Positions 47,156 to 56,920 are shown, counted from the stretch's first letter. The stretch is 64,000 nucleotides of DNA from Streptomyces chrestomyceticus JCM 4735 (GCF_003865135.1 NZ_BHZC01000001.1:2728001-2792000); one strand, 5' to 3'. Notes: generated by a model not told the origin, from the sequence alone. Program-made: numbers and translations.

Positions 47156-48278
47156 GGCTGCCTGCCGCGCCCGGTATGCCGTCGAAGGCGTGCGGGCGGT
47201 GCAGGGCCGTCCAGTGGCCCACCGGCCAGGCGATCCAGTCCGCGCGGCCGATCACCTTGCCGACCGGGACGGTGCCGCCTCCTGGTTCGCCGAGGTGGTC
47301 CCGTGAGTCACGTGATCTGCCGCGGTGGTCTCCCATGACCCACAGCTTTCCCTCCGGCACCACGATGTCGAACGCGTCGGAGGACGGCGCGTCCCCCGGG
47401 AACAGGTAGTCCTCGTCCACCGGCTCGCCGTTCACCTTGATCCGCCCCCGTTTGTCGCAGCAGGTCACCCGGTCCCCGCCGACGCCGATCACGCGCTTGA
47501 TGTAGTCGGTGGCCGCGGGCTCGGCCAACCCCAGCGCCGCGCCCGTTCCCCGGATCAGTCCGGTCACCGGGTTCTCGCCGGGTTCGCTCTGTCGGAACGA
47601 ACCGGTGCCGTCGAAAACAATCACGTCGCCCCGGCGCGGTTCGCCACCGAAGCGGTACGCCAGCTTGTTGACCAGCACCCGGTCACCGATCCGCAGGGTG
47701 TTCTCCATGGAGGAGCTGGGGATCAGGAAGGGCTGTACGACGAAGGCGCTCAGCAGCAGGACGAAGGCCACACAGGCCGCGAGCAGCAGAACGGGCCGGT
47801 GCCACAGGGCGGACACACCTGCTCCCAACCAGGACCCGAACCGCCGGATCCAGGACCGGCGCCGTCGCGGTTCCCCCTCCTGGGGCTCCTGAAGCGACGC
47901 GCTCTGAGGCAGCGCCTCTTGGGACGGCGCTTTCCGATCACGCGATCCCGTGGCCTGATCCGGCCGCTCCTGTGGGCCCGTACCGCTCTCCGACCGCCCC
48001 CCCGCACCGGCAAGCCCATCAGGCCGGCCTCGCGCGCCCCTGGCCCCCTCCGGCCGATCATCCGGCCCAGAGACCCCCTGCGTACGCCCCGAGGGCCCTG
48101 CACCCCGTTCGGCCCGCTTCTCGGGCCCGAGGGGCCCGGCCGTCCCGTCCGGCCCGGATGCCTCAGATGCCCCGGACGAAGAGTGCGCGGAAAAACGCGC
48201 GGAGCGCGACCCCTGCTCCGGCCCCGGTTCTGGGGCGGGAGAGCGGTCGCGCTCCGAAAGCTGTGCGTCGGTGTCCAT
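47148..48278 (-). CDS. sipW: Type I signal peptidase (SipW-like)
   Basis: A 376-residue signal peptidase with a very long (~155 residues) polar N-terminus rich in Arg, Pro and Gly. The membrane helix is PVLLLAACVAFVLLLSAFVV; catalytic Ser in IPSSSMENTLRIGDRVLVNK, Lys in YIKRVIGVGGDRV, then VMGDHRGRSRDSRDH. There is no C-terminal helix, unlike the other three. ATG 48278. First gene of the sip run, 45 bases after rplS. Confidence 0.92.
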   Translation of the reverse strand: MDTDAQLSERDRSPAPEPGPEQGSRSARFSAHSSSGASEASGPDGTAGPLGPEKRAERGAGPSGRTQGVSGPDDRPEGARGARGRPDGLAGAGGRSESGTGPQERPDQATGSRDRKAPSQEALPQSASLQEPQEGEPRRRRSWIRRFGSWLGAGVSALWHRPVLLLAACVAFVLLLSAFVVQPFLIPSSSMENTLRIGDRVLVNKLAYRFGGEPRRGDVIVFDGTGSFRQSEPGENPVTGLIRGTGAALGLAEPAATDYIKRVIGVGGDRVTCCDKRGRIKVNGEPVDEDYLFPGDAPSSDAFDIVVPEGKLWVMGDHRGRSRDSRDHLGEPGGGTVPVGKVIGRADWIAWPVGHWTALHRPHAFDGIPGAAGSHG

Positions 48279-48323
48279 CGGACCCTGAGCCTATCCGGCC
48301 GGTCCAGGACGCCGGACGTCTGT

Positions 48324-48671
48324 TCAGTTGTCGCGCTTCTCCTTGATCTTCGCGGCCTTGCCGCGCAGCTCACGGAGGTAGTACAGCTTGGCGCGACGCA
48401 CGTCACCGCGGGTCACCAGCTCGATCTTCTCGACGATCGGGGTGTGCACGGGGAAGGTGCGCTCGACGCCGACGGAGAAGCTGACCTTGCGGACCGTGAA
48501 GGTCTCGCGGACGCCCGCGCCCTGGCGGCGGATGACGACGCCCTTGAACTGCTGCACACGGGAGCGGTTGCCCTCGATGACGCGCACGTGGACGTTGACG
48601 GTGTCACCCGGGCGGAAGGCCGGGATGTCGCTGCGCAGCGACGCGGAGTCGACGGAGTCGAGAAGGTTCAT
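48324..48671 (-). CDS. rplS: 50S ribosomal protein L19
   Basis: A 115-residue L19 ([74 protein letters not shown]). ATG 48671. Sits in the conserved rpsP-rimM-trmD-rplS run. A 9-base inverted repeat (TGCCACAGG near 48694, CCTGTGGCA near 48764) flanks its leader and might be regulatory. Confidence 0.97.
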   Translation of the reverse strand: MNLLDSVDSASLRSDIPAFRPGDTVNVHVRVIEGNRSRVQQFKGVVIRRQGAGVRETFTVRKVSFSVGVERTFPVHTPIVEKIELVTRGDVRRAKLYYLRELRGKAAKIKEKRDN

Positions 48672-48803
48672 GACCCACTGCTTTCTTCGTTGATGCCACA
48701 GGTCATCAACGGAACTGGAGAATTGCGTTGAGGTTGCCGTTCCGTCGGGCGGGCGTCGTTCCCCCTGTGGCAGGGGCGCGCGCCGGACGCACACAGCAGC
48801 GGC

Positions 48804-49612
48804 CTATTCTTCCACGTCGTCGGTCGTACGCCCAAATCGACCGCCCGTTCCCTCGGCCCACCCGAGGATCGAGAGGGTCTCGCGGTCCTTCTTGTCGAAG
48901 GCGGCCGGGTCGGCGCGCTCGATGAGGTCGGGGCGGTTGCGGTCGGTACGGCGGAACGCTTCGTCCCGGCGCCAGCGGGCGATCTTGCCGTGGTGCCCGC
49001 TGAGCAGCACCTCCGGGATGCCGCGGCCGCGCCACTCGGGAGGCTTCGTGTAGACGGGGCCTTCCAGGAGGTCCGCCATCGCGCCGGGGGCGAAGGAGTC
49101 GTCCTGGTGGGAGGCCGAGTTGCCCAGCACACCGGGCAGCAGCCTGGCGATGGCCTCGACCATCACCAGGACGGGGCCTCACCGCCGGCCAGGACGTAGT
49201 CGCCGATGGAGACCTCGCGGACGTCCACGCGGTCGCCGTACTCCTCGATGACACGGCGGTCGATGCCCTCGTAGCGGGCGGGGGTGAAGACCAGCCAGGG
49301 CTTCTCGGAGAGCTCCACGGCGAGCTGCTGGGTGAAGGGCTTGCCGCTCGGGGTGGGGACGACGATGACCGGGTCGCCCTCCTGGGAGTCGATGACCGCG
49401 TCCAGCGCCTCGCCCCACGGCTCGGGCTTCATGACCATGCCGGGGCCGCCGCCGTACGGTGTGTCGTCGACGGTGTTGTGCTTGTCGTGGGTCCATTCCC
49501 GCAGGTCGTGGATGCGGACGTCCAACTGGCCGCGGGCGCGGGCCTTGCCGACCAGGGAGACGTTCAGCGGTTCCAGGTACTCCGGGAAGATCGTGACGAC
49601 GTCGAGCCGCAT
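48804..49612 (-). CDS. trmD: tRNA (guanine-37-N1)-methyltransferase, apparent frameshift
   Basis: TrmD methylates G37 of tRNAs and prevents +1 slippage. ATG 49612 overlaps the rimM stop (TGATG). The N-terminal part ([60 protein letters not shown]) is in one frame; [20 protein letters not shown] onward is in another. The break is at the four-G run 49173-49176. With one more G the joint reads [20 protein letters not shown], the normal family sequence, giving 269 residues. An assembly error is likely. Confidence 0.93.
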
Positions 49613-50220
49613 CACACGTCCTCGCCGGTGCCACGGGCCGGGGTGGTGCCCTCCGTCTTCGGGGCCGCGGCCGCGTCGGACGCGTCGCGGGCCGAGGCCA
49701 CCTCGGCCTGGCTGTCGTCGAGCAGGCCGGGCGGGGGGTCGATGACCGCCTTCTGCTCCGCCAGGTCGATCTCCGGCACGATCTCGGAGACGAACGGGAT
49801 CATGATCTCGCTGCCGTCCGGGCGGCGGACGATCAGCAGGTCCTGGTAGGGCAGGTGGGAGATCTCGGCGATCCGGCCGACCTCGGTGCCGTCGCGGGTG
49901 ACCACGTCGAGGTCTACGAGCTGGTGGTCGTAGAACTCCTCGGGGTCCTCGGGGACCTCTTCGGGGTCGACCTCGGCGATCAGCAGCGTGTTCCGCAGCG
50001 CTTCGGCGCCCGTACGGTCCCGTACGCCCTCGAAACGCAGCAGCAGGCGCCCGCTGTGCACCCGGCCGGTCTCGATGGTCAGCGGGCCGGTTGCGGGCGG
50101 GTCCGTGGCCAGTACGGCGCCGGGCGCGAGCCGCAGCTCCGGCTCGTCGGTACGCACCTCGACGGTGACCTCGCCCTTGATGCCGTGGGCGCGGCCGATC
50201 CGCGCGACTACCAGCTGCAC
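49612..50220 (-). CDS. rimM: Ribosome maturation factor RimM
   Basis: A 202-residue 16S rRNA processing factor. [21 protein letters not shown] starts the RimM domain and the PRC-barrel-like half has [20 protein letters not shown] and [15 protein letters not shown]. The GTG at 50220 is preceded by GAGGGG; the frame reaches back to 50289 without better support. The C-terminal Ala/Asp-rich tail of ~35 residues is actinobacterial. Confidence 0.95.
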   Translation of the reverse strand: MQLVVARIGRAHGIKGEVTVEVRTDEPELRLAPGAVLATDPPATGPLTIETGRVHSGRLLLRFEGVRDRTGAEALRNTLLIAEVDPEEVPEDPEEFYDHQLVDLDVVTRDGTEVGRIAEISHLPYQDLLIVRRPDGSEIMIPFVSEIVPEIDLAEQKAVIDPPPGLLDDSQAEVASARDASDAAAAPKTEGTTPARGTGEDV

Positions 50221-50415
50221 AGTGCCCCTCTTCGCGGCCGGCCGCCCGCCGCTCGCCGCGGTGGCGGTCCTCGCCTCGTGATTCGTCAATCGGTGGTAAC
50301 GGTCATACGTGCATCGTCGCAGATGCCTACGACAACGGGCCGGGGCGAGCCGTAGCCCTCCCCGGCCCGTGCCGGTACTGCCTGGTCCGGGGAGTGCCCG
50401 GTACCCCGGTTCTGC

Positions 50416-50655
50416 TCAGCGGACCTGGTCCACGTCGACGAGGTCGACCCGGATACCGCGGCCGCCGATGGCGCCTACGACCGTCCGCAGGGCACGCGCG
50501 GTGCGGCCGTTGCGGCCGATCACCTTCCCGAGGTCGTCGGGGTGGACCCGGACCTCCAGAACGCGCCCGCGGCGCAGGGTGCGCGAAGCGACCTGCACGT
50601 CGTCGGGGTTGTCGACGATGCCCTTTACGAGGTGCTCGAGGGCCTCCTCGAGCAT
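50416..50655 (-). CDS. khpA: KH-domain RNA-binding protein KhpA
   Basis: A 79-residue single-KH protein (VEVRVHPDD-like strand, then DLGKVIGRNGRTARALRTVV with the GxxG loop GRNG). Binds RNA, usually paired with KhpB. Two bases after the rpsP stop. Confidence 0.93.
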   Translation of the reverse strand: MLEEALEHLVKGIVDNPDDVQVASRTLRRGRVLEVRVHPDDLGKVIGRNGRTARALRTVVGAIGGRGIRVDLVDVDQVR

Positions 50656-50657
50656 GA

Positions 50658-51095
50658 TCAGGACTCGGTCGACTCGGAGGTGGACTCGGCCTCGGCCTCG
50701 TCCGCCTTCTTGTCAGCCTTCTTCGCCTTCGGGGTGATCGCCTCACCCTTCGGCTCGTCGCCGTCCTTGGCCAGAGCCTCGAACAGGGCGCTCTTGTCGG
50801 CCTTCGGCTCGGCGACCTTCATCGGCGCCGGGGCGGGCAGGCCCTTGAACTTCTGCCAGTCACCGGTGACCTTGAGGATGGCCATGACGGGCTCGGTCGG
50901 CTGCGCGCCGACACCCAGCCAGTACTGGACACGCTCGGAGTCGACCTCGATGCGCGACGGGTTCTGCACCGGGTGGTACAGGCCGATCTCCTCGATCGCC
51001 CGGCCGTCACGGCGGGTGCGGGAGTCGGCGATGATGATGCGGTAGTGAGGCGCGCGGATCTTGCCCAGACGCTTCAGCTTGATCTTGACTGCCAC
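50658..51095 (-). CDS. rpsP: 30S ribosomal protein S16
   Basis: A 145-residue S16 ([54 protein letters not shown]) with a charged Ala/Lys/Glu C-terminal tail. GTG 51095; the frame upstream to 51359 is not supported. Head of the rpsP-khpA-rimM-trmD-rplS run. Confidence 0.97.
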   Translation of the reverse strand: MAVKIKLKRLGKIRAPHYRIIIADSRTRRDGRAIEEIGLYHPVQNPSRIEVDSERVQYWLGVGAQPTEPVMAILKVTGDWQKFKGLPAPAPMKVAEPKADKSALFEALAKDGDEPKGEAITPKAKKADKKADEAEAESTSESTES

Positions 51096-51250
51096 GGGAG
51101 TGGTGTCTCCTGGTCTTGACGTGGTTGGGCACAACGGGATGCCACGTGGGGTTGCGGTACTCGGGTGCCCGATGGACGCGCCAGCCGGAGGAGAGAGGGG
51201 TCCTGTGCGACTGTCGAGTACAGCTGACCATTGTGCCACACCACTCCAGG

Positions 51251-51841
51251 TCAGCCGACCGCAGCGACCTCGGGAATCCGGAAGGGCTTGCCGCAGCCGC
51301 CGCAGACGATGGGCGCCTGCGCCAGCACGGACGGGACGACCCGGACATTTCGCCCGCAATCGCAGACGGCCTTGACGCGCACGCCACCGCCGGAGGAGCC
51401 GTGCCGTGCGGCCGGGCCTCGGAAACTGCGGGCGCTGTCGGCCGTGGTCGCGGCGGAGTGCGCCTTGAGGGCTCTGGCGAGCCGCTCGATGGTGGGGCGG
51501 TAGCGCCTTCTGGCCTCAGGGTTGAGCGTGACCAGCGAGAAGCCGCTGCTCGGGTGCGGCTCGTCGACGTGGTCGAGGCCCAACTCCTCGGCGATGGCGA
51601 GGAATCGGCGGTTGTGGTAGCGGCCGGCGCGTGAGGTGTCGCGGACGCCGCGGGCGGCGGCGATGCCGTGGACTGCCTCATGCAGCAGCCGTTCGAAGGA
51701 GAGCTCGGCCCCACAGGCGGACGAGGACTCTCCGATCAAGGACTCGGGCGCGGCCAGGTCCGGCAGCTCGGGGTGGTGCCGTTGAATGTCGGCCCACGCG
51801 AGCGCCAGTTCGGCGGCGAGAACAGGCGGTGTCGTGCTCAC
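51251..51841 (-). CDS. SprT-like zinc protein of unknown function
   Basis: A 196-residue protein with a SprT-type zincin motif ([14 protein letters not shown], residues ~55-68) followed by AGRYHNRRF, and a C-terminal zinc ribbon ([10 protein letters not shown] and CGGCGKPF). The HExxH motif suggests a metallopeptidase, as in Spartan-like proteases, but activity is not shown for this family. GTG 51841 is chosen; ATG 51865 is possible. Conserved next to rpsP in Streptomyces. Confidence 0.8.
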   Translation of the reverse strand: MSTTPPVLAAELALAWADIQRHHPELPDLAAPESLIGESSSACGAELSFERLLHEAVHGIAAARGVRDTSRAGRYHNRRFLAIAEELGLDHVDEPHPSSGFSLVTLNPEARRRYRPTIERLARALKAHSAATTADSARSFRGPAARHGSSGGGVRVKAVCDCGRNVRVVPSVLAQAPIVCGGCGKPFRIPEVAAVG

Positions 51842-52089
51842 GTCGTGACAACGAGCCGGGCCCATCCAGTGTTCCGATTACGGGGCATCTCAAATAATTT
51901 GCACGTACCGGTCAGTTTCTGGTCATGGGTTTCGAGGACGGCGTGTGCGCAGAACTGCGGAGAAGGCGCGCGTCGGGTGGCAAGCCGGGGCGTACCCGCG
52001 CGTACGCCCCGGCGCGTAAGAGATGGGTACGCGCCGGGACAACCGTTGCCCGTGGGCCGCGGCGTGCCACCAGTGGAGCCCGGTGGGGC

Positions 52090-53505
52090 TCAGTAGGCGC
52101 GCGCGACGACCGCGATCGTACCGGGGGTGTCGTCCGCGTCGGGCACCGACCCGTCCTCGGCGACCAGACACCGTACGGTCGTCGCCCGCTCGGCGAGCCG
52201 GGCCTCTCCCCCGGGGCCGAGTGCCGCCCACGGGATACGGGCCCAGCCGCCCGAGGCCGCCGCCTCGACGGCCTCCTCGACCGTCGTCACGTCCGTAGTG
52301 CGCGACTGCCGGCGCTCACGGGATTGCCGCAGGAGGAGCGCCTGGTCCCCCTCCAGGAAGGCGGGGAGCAGGGAGGCGAGCGCGTCGAGCCGGACCGGTT
52401 CCTTGCCTCCGGGGATACGGCGGACGAGCACCGCGGTGCCGTTCTCCAGGTCACGCGGGCCGACCTCGACCCGGATCGGCACGCCCTTCAGTTCCCAGTC
52501 GACCGCGCGGCGCCCGAAGGGGATGTCCGTACGGTCGTCCACCTGGACGCGTACCCCCGCCGCCCTCAGGGTGTCGCCGATCCGCCGGACCTCGGCCCGT
52601 ACGGCGTCGTCGCCCTTGACCGCGAGGACTACGGCCTGCACCGCGGCCAGCCGGGGCGGGACGCGCAGGCCGTGATCGTCACCGTGCGACATGACCAGCG
52701 CTCCGATCATGCGGGTGGTGCTGCCCCAGGAGGTCTGCCAGACGAGTTCCTGCGTGCCATCCTTGGAGAGGTACTGCGTGTGGAAGGCGCGCGCGAAGTT
52801 CTGGCCCAGTTCGTGGCTGGTGGCCATCTGGAGGGCCTTGCCGTCGCCCATCATCGCTTCGAGGGTGAGGGTGTTGATGGCGCCGGCGAACCGTTCCGTC
52901 GGGGTCTTGCGCCCGGCCACCACGTCGACGGCGAGCACGTTGACCATGAAGTCGGCGTAGACGTCCCGGTGGATGCGGGCGGCGTAGTCGCGGGCCTCCT
53001 CACAGGTGGCGTGCGCGGTGTGGCCCTCCTGCCAGAGGAATTCCGTCGTCCGGAGGAACACCCGCGGCCGCATCTCCCAACGGACGACGTTGGCCCACTG
53101 GTTGATGAGCAGGGGGAGGTCGCGGTAGCTCTGCACCCACTTGGAGAAGTACTCGTTGACGATGGTCTCGGAGGTGGGCCGGACGACGGCCGGTTCCTCC
53201 AGTTCCTTGCCGCCGCCGTGGGTGACCACCGCCAGTTCCGGCGCGAAGCCCTCGACGTGCTCGGCCTCCCTGGTCAGGTACGACTGCGGGATCAGGAGCG
53301 GGAAGTAGGCGTTCTGGGCGCCCGCTTCCTTGATGCGCGCGTCCACCTCCTGCTGCATCCGTTCCCAGAGCCCGTACCCGTACGGTCGGATGACCATGGT
53401 GCCGCGCACCGGCCCGTTGTCGGCCAGCTCGGCCTTGCTGATCAGATCCTGGTACCAGCGGGGAAAATCGTCCGCCTGGGGCGTGAGAACGGGAGCCTTT
53501 GCCAT
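52090..53505 (-). CDS. proS: Prolyl-tRNA synthetase (short, archaeal/eukaryal-like type)
   Basis: A 471-residue class II synthetase that charges tRNA-Pro. Motif 2/3 regions are visible (RPYGYGLWERMQQEVD, VVRPTSETIVNEYFSKW, RTTEFLWQEGHTAHAT, GSTTRMIGALVMSHGDDHG), then the anticodon-binding domain. The bacterial editing insertion is absent. ATG 53505 is preferred over an in-frame ATG at 53514. The reading frame continues far upstream, to 55173, but that is antisense shadow. Confidence 0.95.
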   Translation of the reverse strand: MAKAPVLTPQADDFPRWYQDLISKAELADNGPVRGTMVIRPYGYGLWERMQQEVDARIKEAGAQNAYFPLLIPQSYLTREAEHVEGFAPELAVVTHGGGKELEEPAVVRPTSETIVNEYFSKWVQSYRDLPLLINQWANVVRWEMRPRVFLRTTEFLWQEGHTAHATCEEARDYAARIHRDVYADFMVNVLAVDVVAGRKTPTERFAGAINTLTLEAMMGDGKALQMATSHELGQNFARAFHTQYLSKDGTQELVWQTSWGSTTRMIGALVMSHGDDHGLRVPPRLAAVQAVVLAVKGDDAVRAEVRRIGDTLRAAGVRVQVDDRTDIPFGRRAVDWELKGVPIRVEVGPRDLENGTAVLVRRIPGGKEPVRLDALASLLPAFLEGDQALLLRQSRERRQSRTTDVTTVEEAVEAAASGGWARIPWAALGPGGEARLAERATTVRCLVAEDGSVPDADDTPGTIAVVARAY

Positions 53506-53724
53506 GGCGCGCATGGTAGGGGCGCGACACCTGGTACCGGCAAACGAAATTGCACCCCGGCGCACTGAGGGGCGCGCGGGAGACAACCCCGGCGCAACCC
53601 TGGACTCCGGGCCGGATGGGGAGTTGTCTGGAATGCGGGGGCGCACGACGCGAACACAGGGGCGGGACACGGGGGAGATCGACCACTGACAGCTTCGGGT
53701 TCTCGGCGGATTGGGGCGCTTTCG

Positions 53725-54600
53725 ATGACACCCACGCTCGTACGGCATCACCTCCGGCAGTCCGGCTCTCCCGGTTCTCACGACCCGTCCGCACCGGCCG
53801 GCTCCTGTGGACGCGCCCGCGACTGGGCCGAGATCCAGGAACGGATGCTGGTGCCGCTGTACGAGGCCGTCTACGACCGGGTGGATGTCGGCCCCCACAC
53901 CAGGCTGCTGGGCCTGGGGTGCGGTTCCGGGCTCGCGCTGCTGATCGCCGCGGCCCGCGGAGCGCAGGTCTGCGGCGTGGACGCGGACCACGAACGGCTG
54001 GATCTGGCGCGGGAACGGCTGACCCCCGACTCCTCGCGCGAAGCCCGCGGCGACACGGCACCCGCCACGGTACTGGCGTGCGGCGGCCCCGAGCGGGCGG
54101 CCGCCCCGGACGGCTCGGCGTTCAATCTGGTGACGGCCTTTCACCCGGTTGGCTGTGTCAGCAGCGTCGAAGGGCTGACGGCTTCGCTGGTGACGGCCGC
54201 CGGACTCGCGGAGCGCGGCAGCCCGGTGGTACTGGGCGGCTGGGGGCCCGTGGAGCGGTGCGCCACGGCGAGTGTGCTGCGGGTGGCCCAGCGGCTGGCG
54301 GACCCGTTGCGCACGGCGGGCGGCTGGCGGCCCAGCGGCCGGGACGATCTTGAGGATCTGGCCGACCGCACAGGACTGCGGCCCGACGGGTCGGGGCGGG
54401 TGGCCTGCCCGTTCGGTTACGGCAGTCTGCCGAGCGCGGTGCGCGGGCTGCTGTCCACGGGGCTGTTCGACGCGGCGCTGGAGGTCACCGAGCAGGCTCA
54501 GGTGGAGAAGGAACTGAGTGAGGCGCTGCATCCGCATCAGCGTCCGGACGGCACGGTCTGGATGGCTAACGTGTTCCGCTATCTCATCGCTCGTACGTGA
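53725..54600 (+). CDS. Class I SAM-dependent methyltransferase
   Basis: A 291-residue protein. The SAM-binding motif I is LLGLGCGSGLALLIAAARG near residue 62, with VCGVDADHERLDLAR as motif II and FNLVTAFHPVGCVSS after it. No substrate clue. ATG 53725. The frame is long and GC-patterned; divergent from proS with 219 bases between. Confidence 0.8.
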   Translation: MTPTLVRHHLRQSGSPGSHDPSAPAGSCGRARDWAEIQERMLVPLYEAVYDRVDVGPHTRLLGLGCGSGLALLIAAARGAQVCGVDADHERLDLARERLTPDSSREARGDTAPATVLACGGPERAAAPDGSAFNLVTAFHPVGCVSSVEGLTASLVTAAGLAERGSPVVLGGWGPVERCATASVLRVAQRLADPLRTAGGWRPSGRDDLEDLADRTGLRPDGSGRVACPFGYGSLPSAVRGLLSTGLFDAALEVTEQAQVEKELSEALHPHQRPDGTVWMANVFRYLIART

Positions 54601-55002
54601 CCCTTTCGGCAGCGATTCCTTCCGCCGCGATTTCCTCGGCCTTTCCGCTGCTTCGGTCCGTACCGCTTCCGCTGCTTCGGTCCCTTGCTCTTTCGAGTCT
54701 TTCGGCTCCTCGGGGGCTTGCAACGCTGTCGGCTCGTCCAGCCCGCCCAGCTCTTCTGTCCCGTCGGGACCTTCCGGCTGCTCCGCCTCTTCCGGCCTTC
54801 TGACCGTCAGGCCGGCCGGTTCTCCGCCGGGCCCCGCCCGCCCCGTCGCTGGCACGCGACAGGGGTGACCGTGGCCGGCCAGCCGAGCCCGGCGGCGCCC
54901 CCTCCCCCGTCCGAGCCGAGAGCGCGCGTCAACACCGAGGCGCCAGGCATTCACCCGTGCGAGGTATACCCAATATCCAGAATTCTGTTTACTGTCGTTT
55001 CC
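54601..55002. other. Intergenic region upstream of the yhf-type operon
   Basis: About 400 bases. The first 250 contain repeats of CCGCTGCTTCGGTCC and CTTCGG and translate to low-complexity sequence; no gene seen. The last 45 bases are AT-rich and hold palindromes annotated separately. Confidence 0.5.
54963..54987 (+). promoter_or_regulatory. Paired palindromes, candidate YhfZ operator and promoter
   Basis: GGTATACC (54963-54970) and CAGAATTCTG (54978-54987) are perfect palindromes with centres 16 bases apart, ending 15 bases before the yhfZ ATG. The stretch is much richer in A and T than its surroundings. Autoregulation by the GntR-type YhfZ is a reasonable guess. Confidence 0.55.
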
Positions 55003-55950
55003 ATGAACAGCATCGACGAACGGTTCCTGACCCGCAACGGGCACGCCGCCCGGCGCCTCTCCGCACTGCTGATCAACCAGCCCACCGAGGGCGACGCCGC
55101 GCGACTCCCCCGGGTCCGCGACCTCGCCACGGAGCTCGGGGTCGGCAACGGGACGGTGCAGGCCGCGCTCCAACTGCTGGAGGAGACGGGCGCACTAGAG
55201 ACCGTGGCCCGTGGGCACCTCGGCACCTTCCTGGTGCGCGCGGACCGCGGCATACTGTGGCGCCTCGCCGGGCTGGGCACCGTCCTCGCCGCGATGCCGC
55301 TACCCCACTCGCGCCGTCACGAAGGCCTTGCCACCGGCCTGCGGACCGCCTTCGAGGAGGCCGGCGCGCCCTTCGCCATCACCTTCATGCGCGGTGCCGC
55401 CTCGCGGGTGTCCGCCCTGCTGGACGGCAAGGTCGACCTGGCGGTGCTGTCCCGCTCCGCTGCCGACCGGTTGATGGAGCAGCACCCCGTCGACCTGATC
55501 GCCGACCTGGGCCCGGCCACGTACGTCGGGGGGCACGGGCTGCTGCTGCGGCGCGGCGTCCAGCTCGACACCGACGGCCTGCGGGTCGCCGTGGACACCA
55601 CGTCGGAGGATCAACGAGCGCTGGCCGAGCGGGCGTTCGCCGACCGTGAGGACGTGACGTGGCTGGAGAGCTCGTTCATACGGATCCATGACCTGTTCGC
55701 GCAAGACCGGGCCGACGCCACCGTCTGGAGTCTCGACGAGGTGCGGGGGCAGCTTGGCGACGAGGTGGAGGTGCTGCCGCTCGGTGACGAGATCCCCGGC
55801 GATCTGTCGCTGCGGAATTGCAGCGCGGCACTGATAGCCCGCAAGGAGGGCAGCGAGGCACTGGCTGCCGTGAGCGGATCACTCGATCTTGGAGCCGTCA
55901 CCGGTCTCCAGGACGAGGTGCTGCGAGGGGAGCGCATTCCTTCCTACTGA
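55003..55950 (+). CDS. yhfZ: GntR/YhfZ-family transcriptional regulator
   Basis: A 315-residue regulator. N-terminal GntR-like winged helix (RLSALLINQPTEGDAARLP, VRDLATELGVGNGTVQAALQ, residues ~15-70), then a periplasmic-binding-protein-like YhfZ C-terminal domain (AITFMRGAASRVSALLDGKV, DLAVLSRSAADRL) that should bind the pathway inducer. ATG 55003. First gene of the operon and its likely regulator. Confidence 0.85.
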   Translation: MNSIDERFLTRNGHAARRLSALLINQPTEGDAARLPRVRDLATELGVGNGTVQAALQLLEETGALETVARGHLGTFLVRADRGILWRLAGLGTVLAAMPLPHSRRHEGLATGLRTAFEEAGAPFAITFMRGAASRVSALLDGKVDLAVLSRSAADRLMEQHPVDLIADLGPATYVGGHGLLLRRGVQLDTDGLRVAVDTTSEDQRALAERAFADREDVTWLESSFIRIHDLFAQDRADATVWSLDEVRGQLGDEVEVLPLGDEIPGDLSLRNCSAALIARKEGSEALAAVSGSLDLGAVTGLQDEVLRGERIPSY

Positions 55951-56097
55951 GACGGCCGTGGCGGCTGCGGCCAGGGGAGAACGAGCTGTCTCCCTAGGAC
56001 CGAACGGGTCACCGGGTGCCTGCCCGCAGGCGCTCCCCACAGCTACAGATCGATGCGCAAGACGCCGAATTCTTCTACCGACCACCAGGGGACGGGC

Positions 56098-56469
56098 ATG
56101 GAAGCCCTGCTCGCGCAACGGATCCGGATCTTCGTGGAGAGCGGTCAGGTGCGGTCCGAGGTCGCTGATTTCGTACGGACCGAACTGGACGCGTTGGCCG
56201 CCGACGAGTGCGTGGTCACCGAGGAGACCGCGGGAATGCTCACCAGCCATCTGCTGATGGCACTGACCCGGCTGCGGGACGGCGAGCCGGTGGAGGGGTT
56301 CCGTACCGACGACATAGCGGCGGCGGAACTGGCCGACCACCCCCAGGCCCTCCGGCGGGCCCACGCCGTCTCCGTACGGGCCGAGAGCGCCTTCGGTTCT
56401 CCGTTCCCCGAATCCGAGATCAACTTCCTGGCGATGCATTTCGCCCTCCTGCGAAGGGACACACCATGA
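56098..56469 (+). CDS. yhfY: PRD-domain protein, YhfY-like
   Basis: A 123-residue protein made of one PTS-regulation-like domain (LLAQRIRIFVESGQVRSEVADFV, AGMLTSHLLMALTRLRDGEP, PESEINFLAMHFALL with the conserved His). No DNA-binding part is attached. ATG 56098 with AGGGGA upstream; the frame is open from 56053. Stop overlaps the yhfU start (ATGA). It may modulate YhfZ; this is inference. Confidence 0.82.
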   Translation: MEALLAQRIRIFVESGQVRSEVADFVRTELDALAADECVVTEETAGMLTSHLLMALTRLRDGEPVEGFRTDDIAAAELADHPQALRRAHAVSVRAESAFGSPFPESEINFLAMHFALLRRDTP

Positions 56470-56822
56470 CGATCATCCTCACCGGCGGAGTCGGCAAGGC
56501 CGAGGTCGCGGACGCCGTGGAGCGGCTGGCGCCGGCCGGCGTCGAGGTCGTGGTCTGCAACGACATGGACGCGGCAACACGGCTGCGGGCCGGCCGGGCC
56601 GACTACTTCCTCGGCACCTGCCAGACCGGAGCCGGGGCGTCGCTGGGCGTGCTGGTCGGGCTGATGGGATCCGCCGTCTGCCACACCTTCGGCCGCTCGG
56701 TCCCCTCGGAGGACGAGGTCAATGCCTTGCTGGACCAGGGCAAGAAAGTGTTCGGCTTCGCCGTGGACCAGATCCACGCGGTCACGCCCAAGCTGGCCGG
56801 AGCCATCGCCGCCCGCACCTGA
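56466..56822 (+). CDS. yhfU: DUF2620 protein, YhfU-like
   Basis: A 118-residue protein. IILTGGVGKAEVADAVERLA at the N-terminus and YFLGTCQTGAGASLGVLVGL in the middle (Gly-rich, nucleotide- or sugar-phosphate-like loop) fit DUF2620. Function unknown. Coupled to yhfY by ATGA; 98 bases before yhfT. Confidence 0.85.
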   Translation: MTIILTGGVGKAEVADAVERLAPAGVEVVVCNDMDAATRLRAGRADYFLGTCQTGAGASLGVLVGLMGSAVCHTFGRSVPSEDEVNALLDQGKKVFGFAVDQIHAVTPKLAGAIAART

Positions 56823-56920
56823 CCGCATCTAACGGTGCCGGGCCGGCCACCGGCCCGGTGCCCCCGGCCTGCGAGGGCCGTACGACCCGATGACCTGCCA
56901 GGGCACAAAGGAGTGACCCC

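Noticed and set aside
53506..55173. Upstream extension of proS to 1027 residues
   Set aside because: The first ~555 residues have no homology features, run antisense to the methyltransferase and yhfZ, and the normal ProRS starts at 53505.
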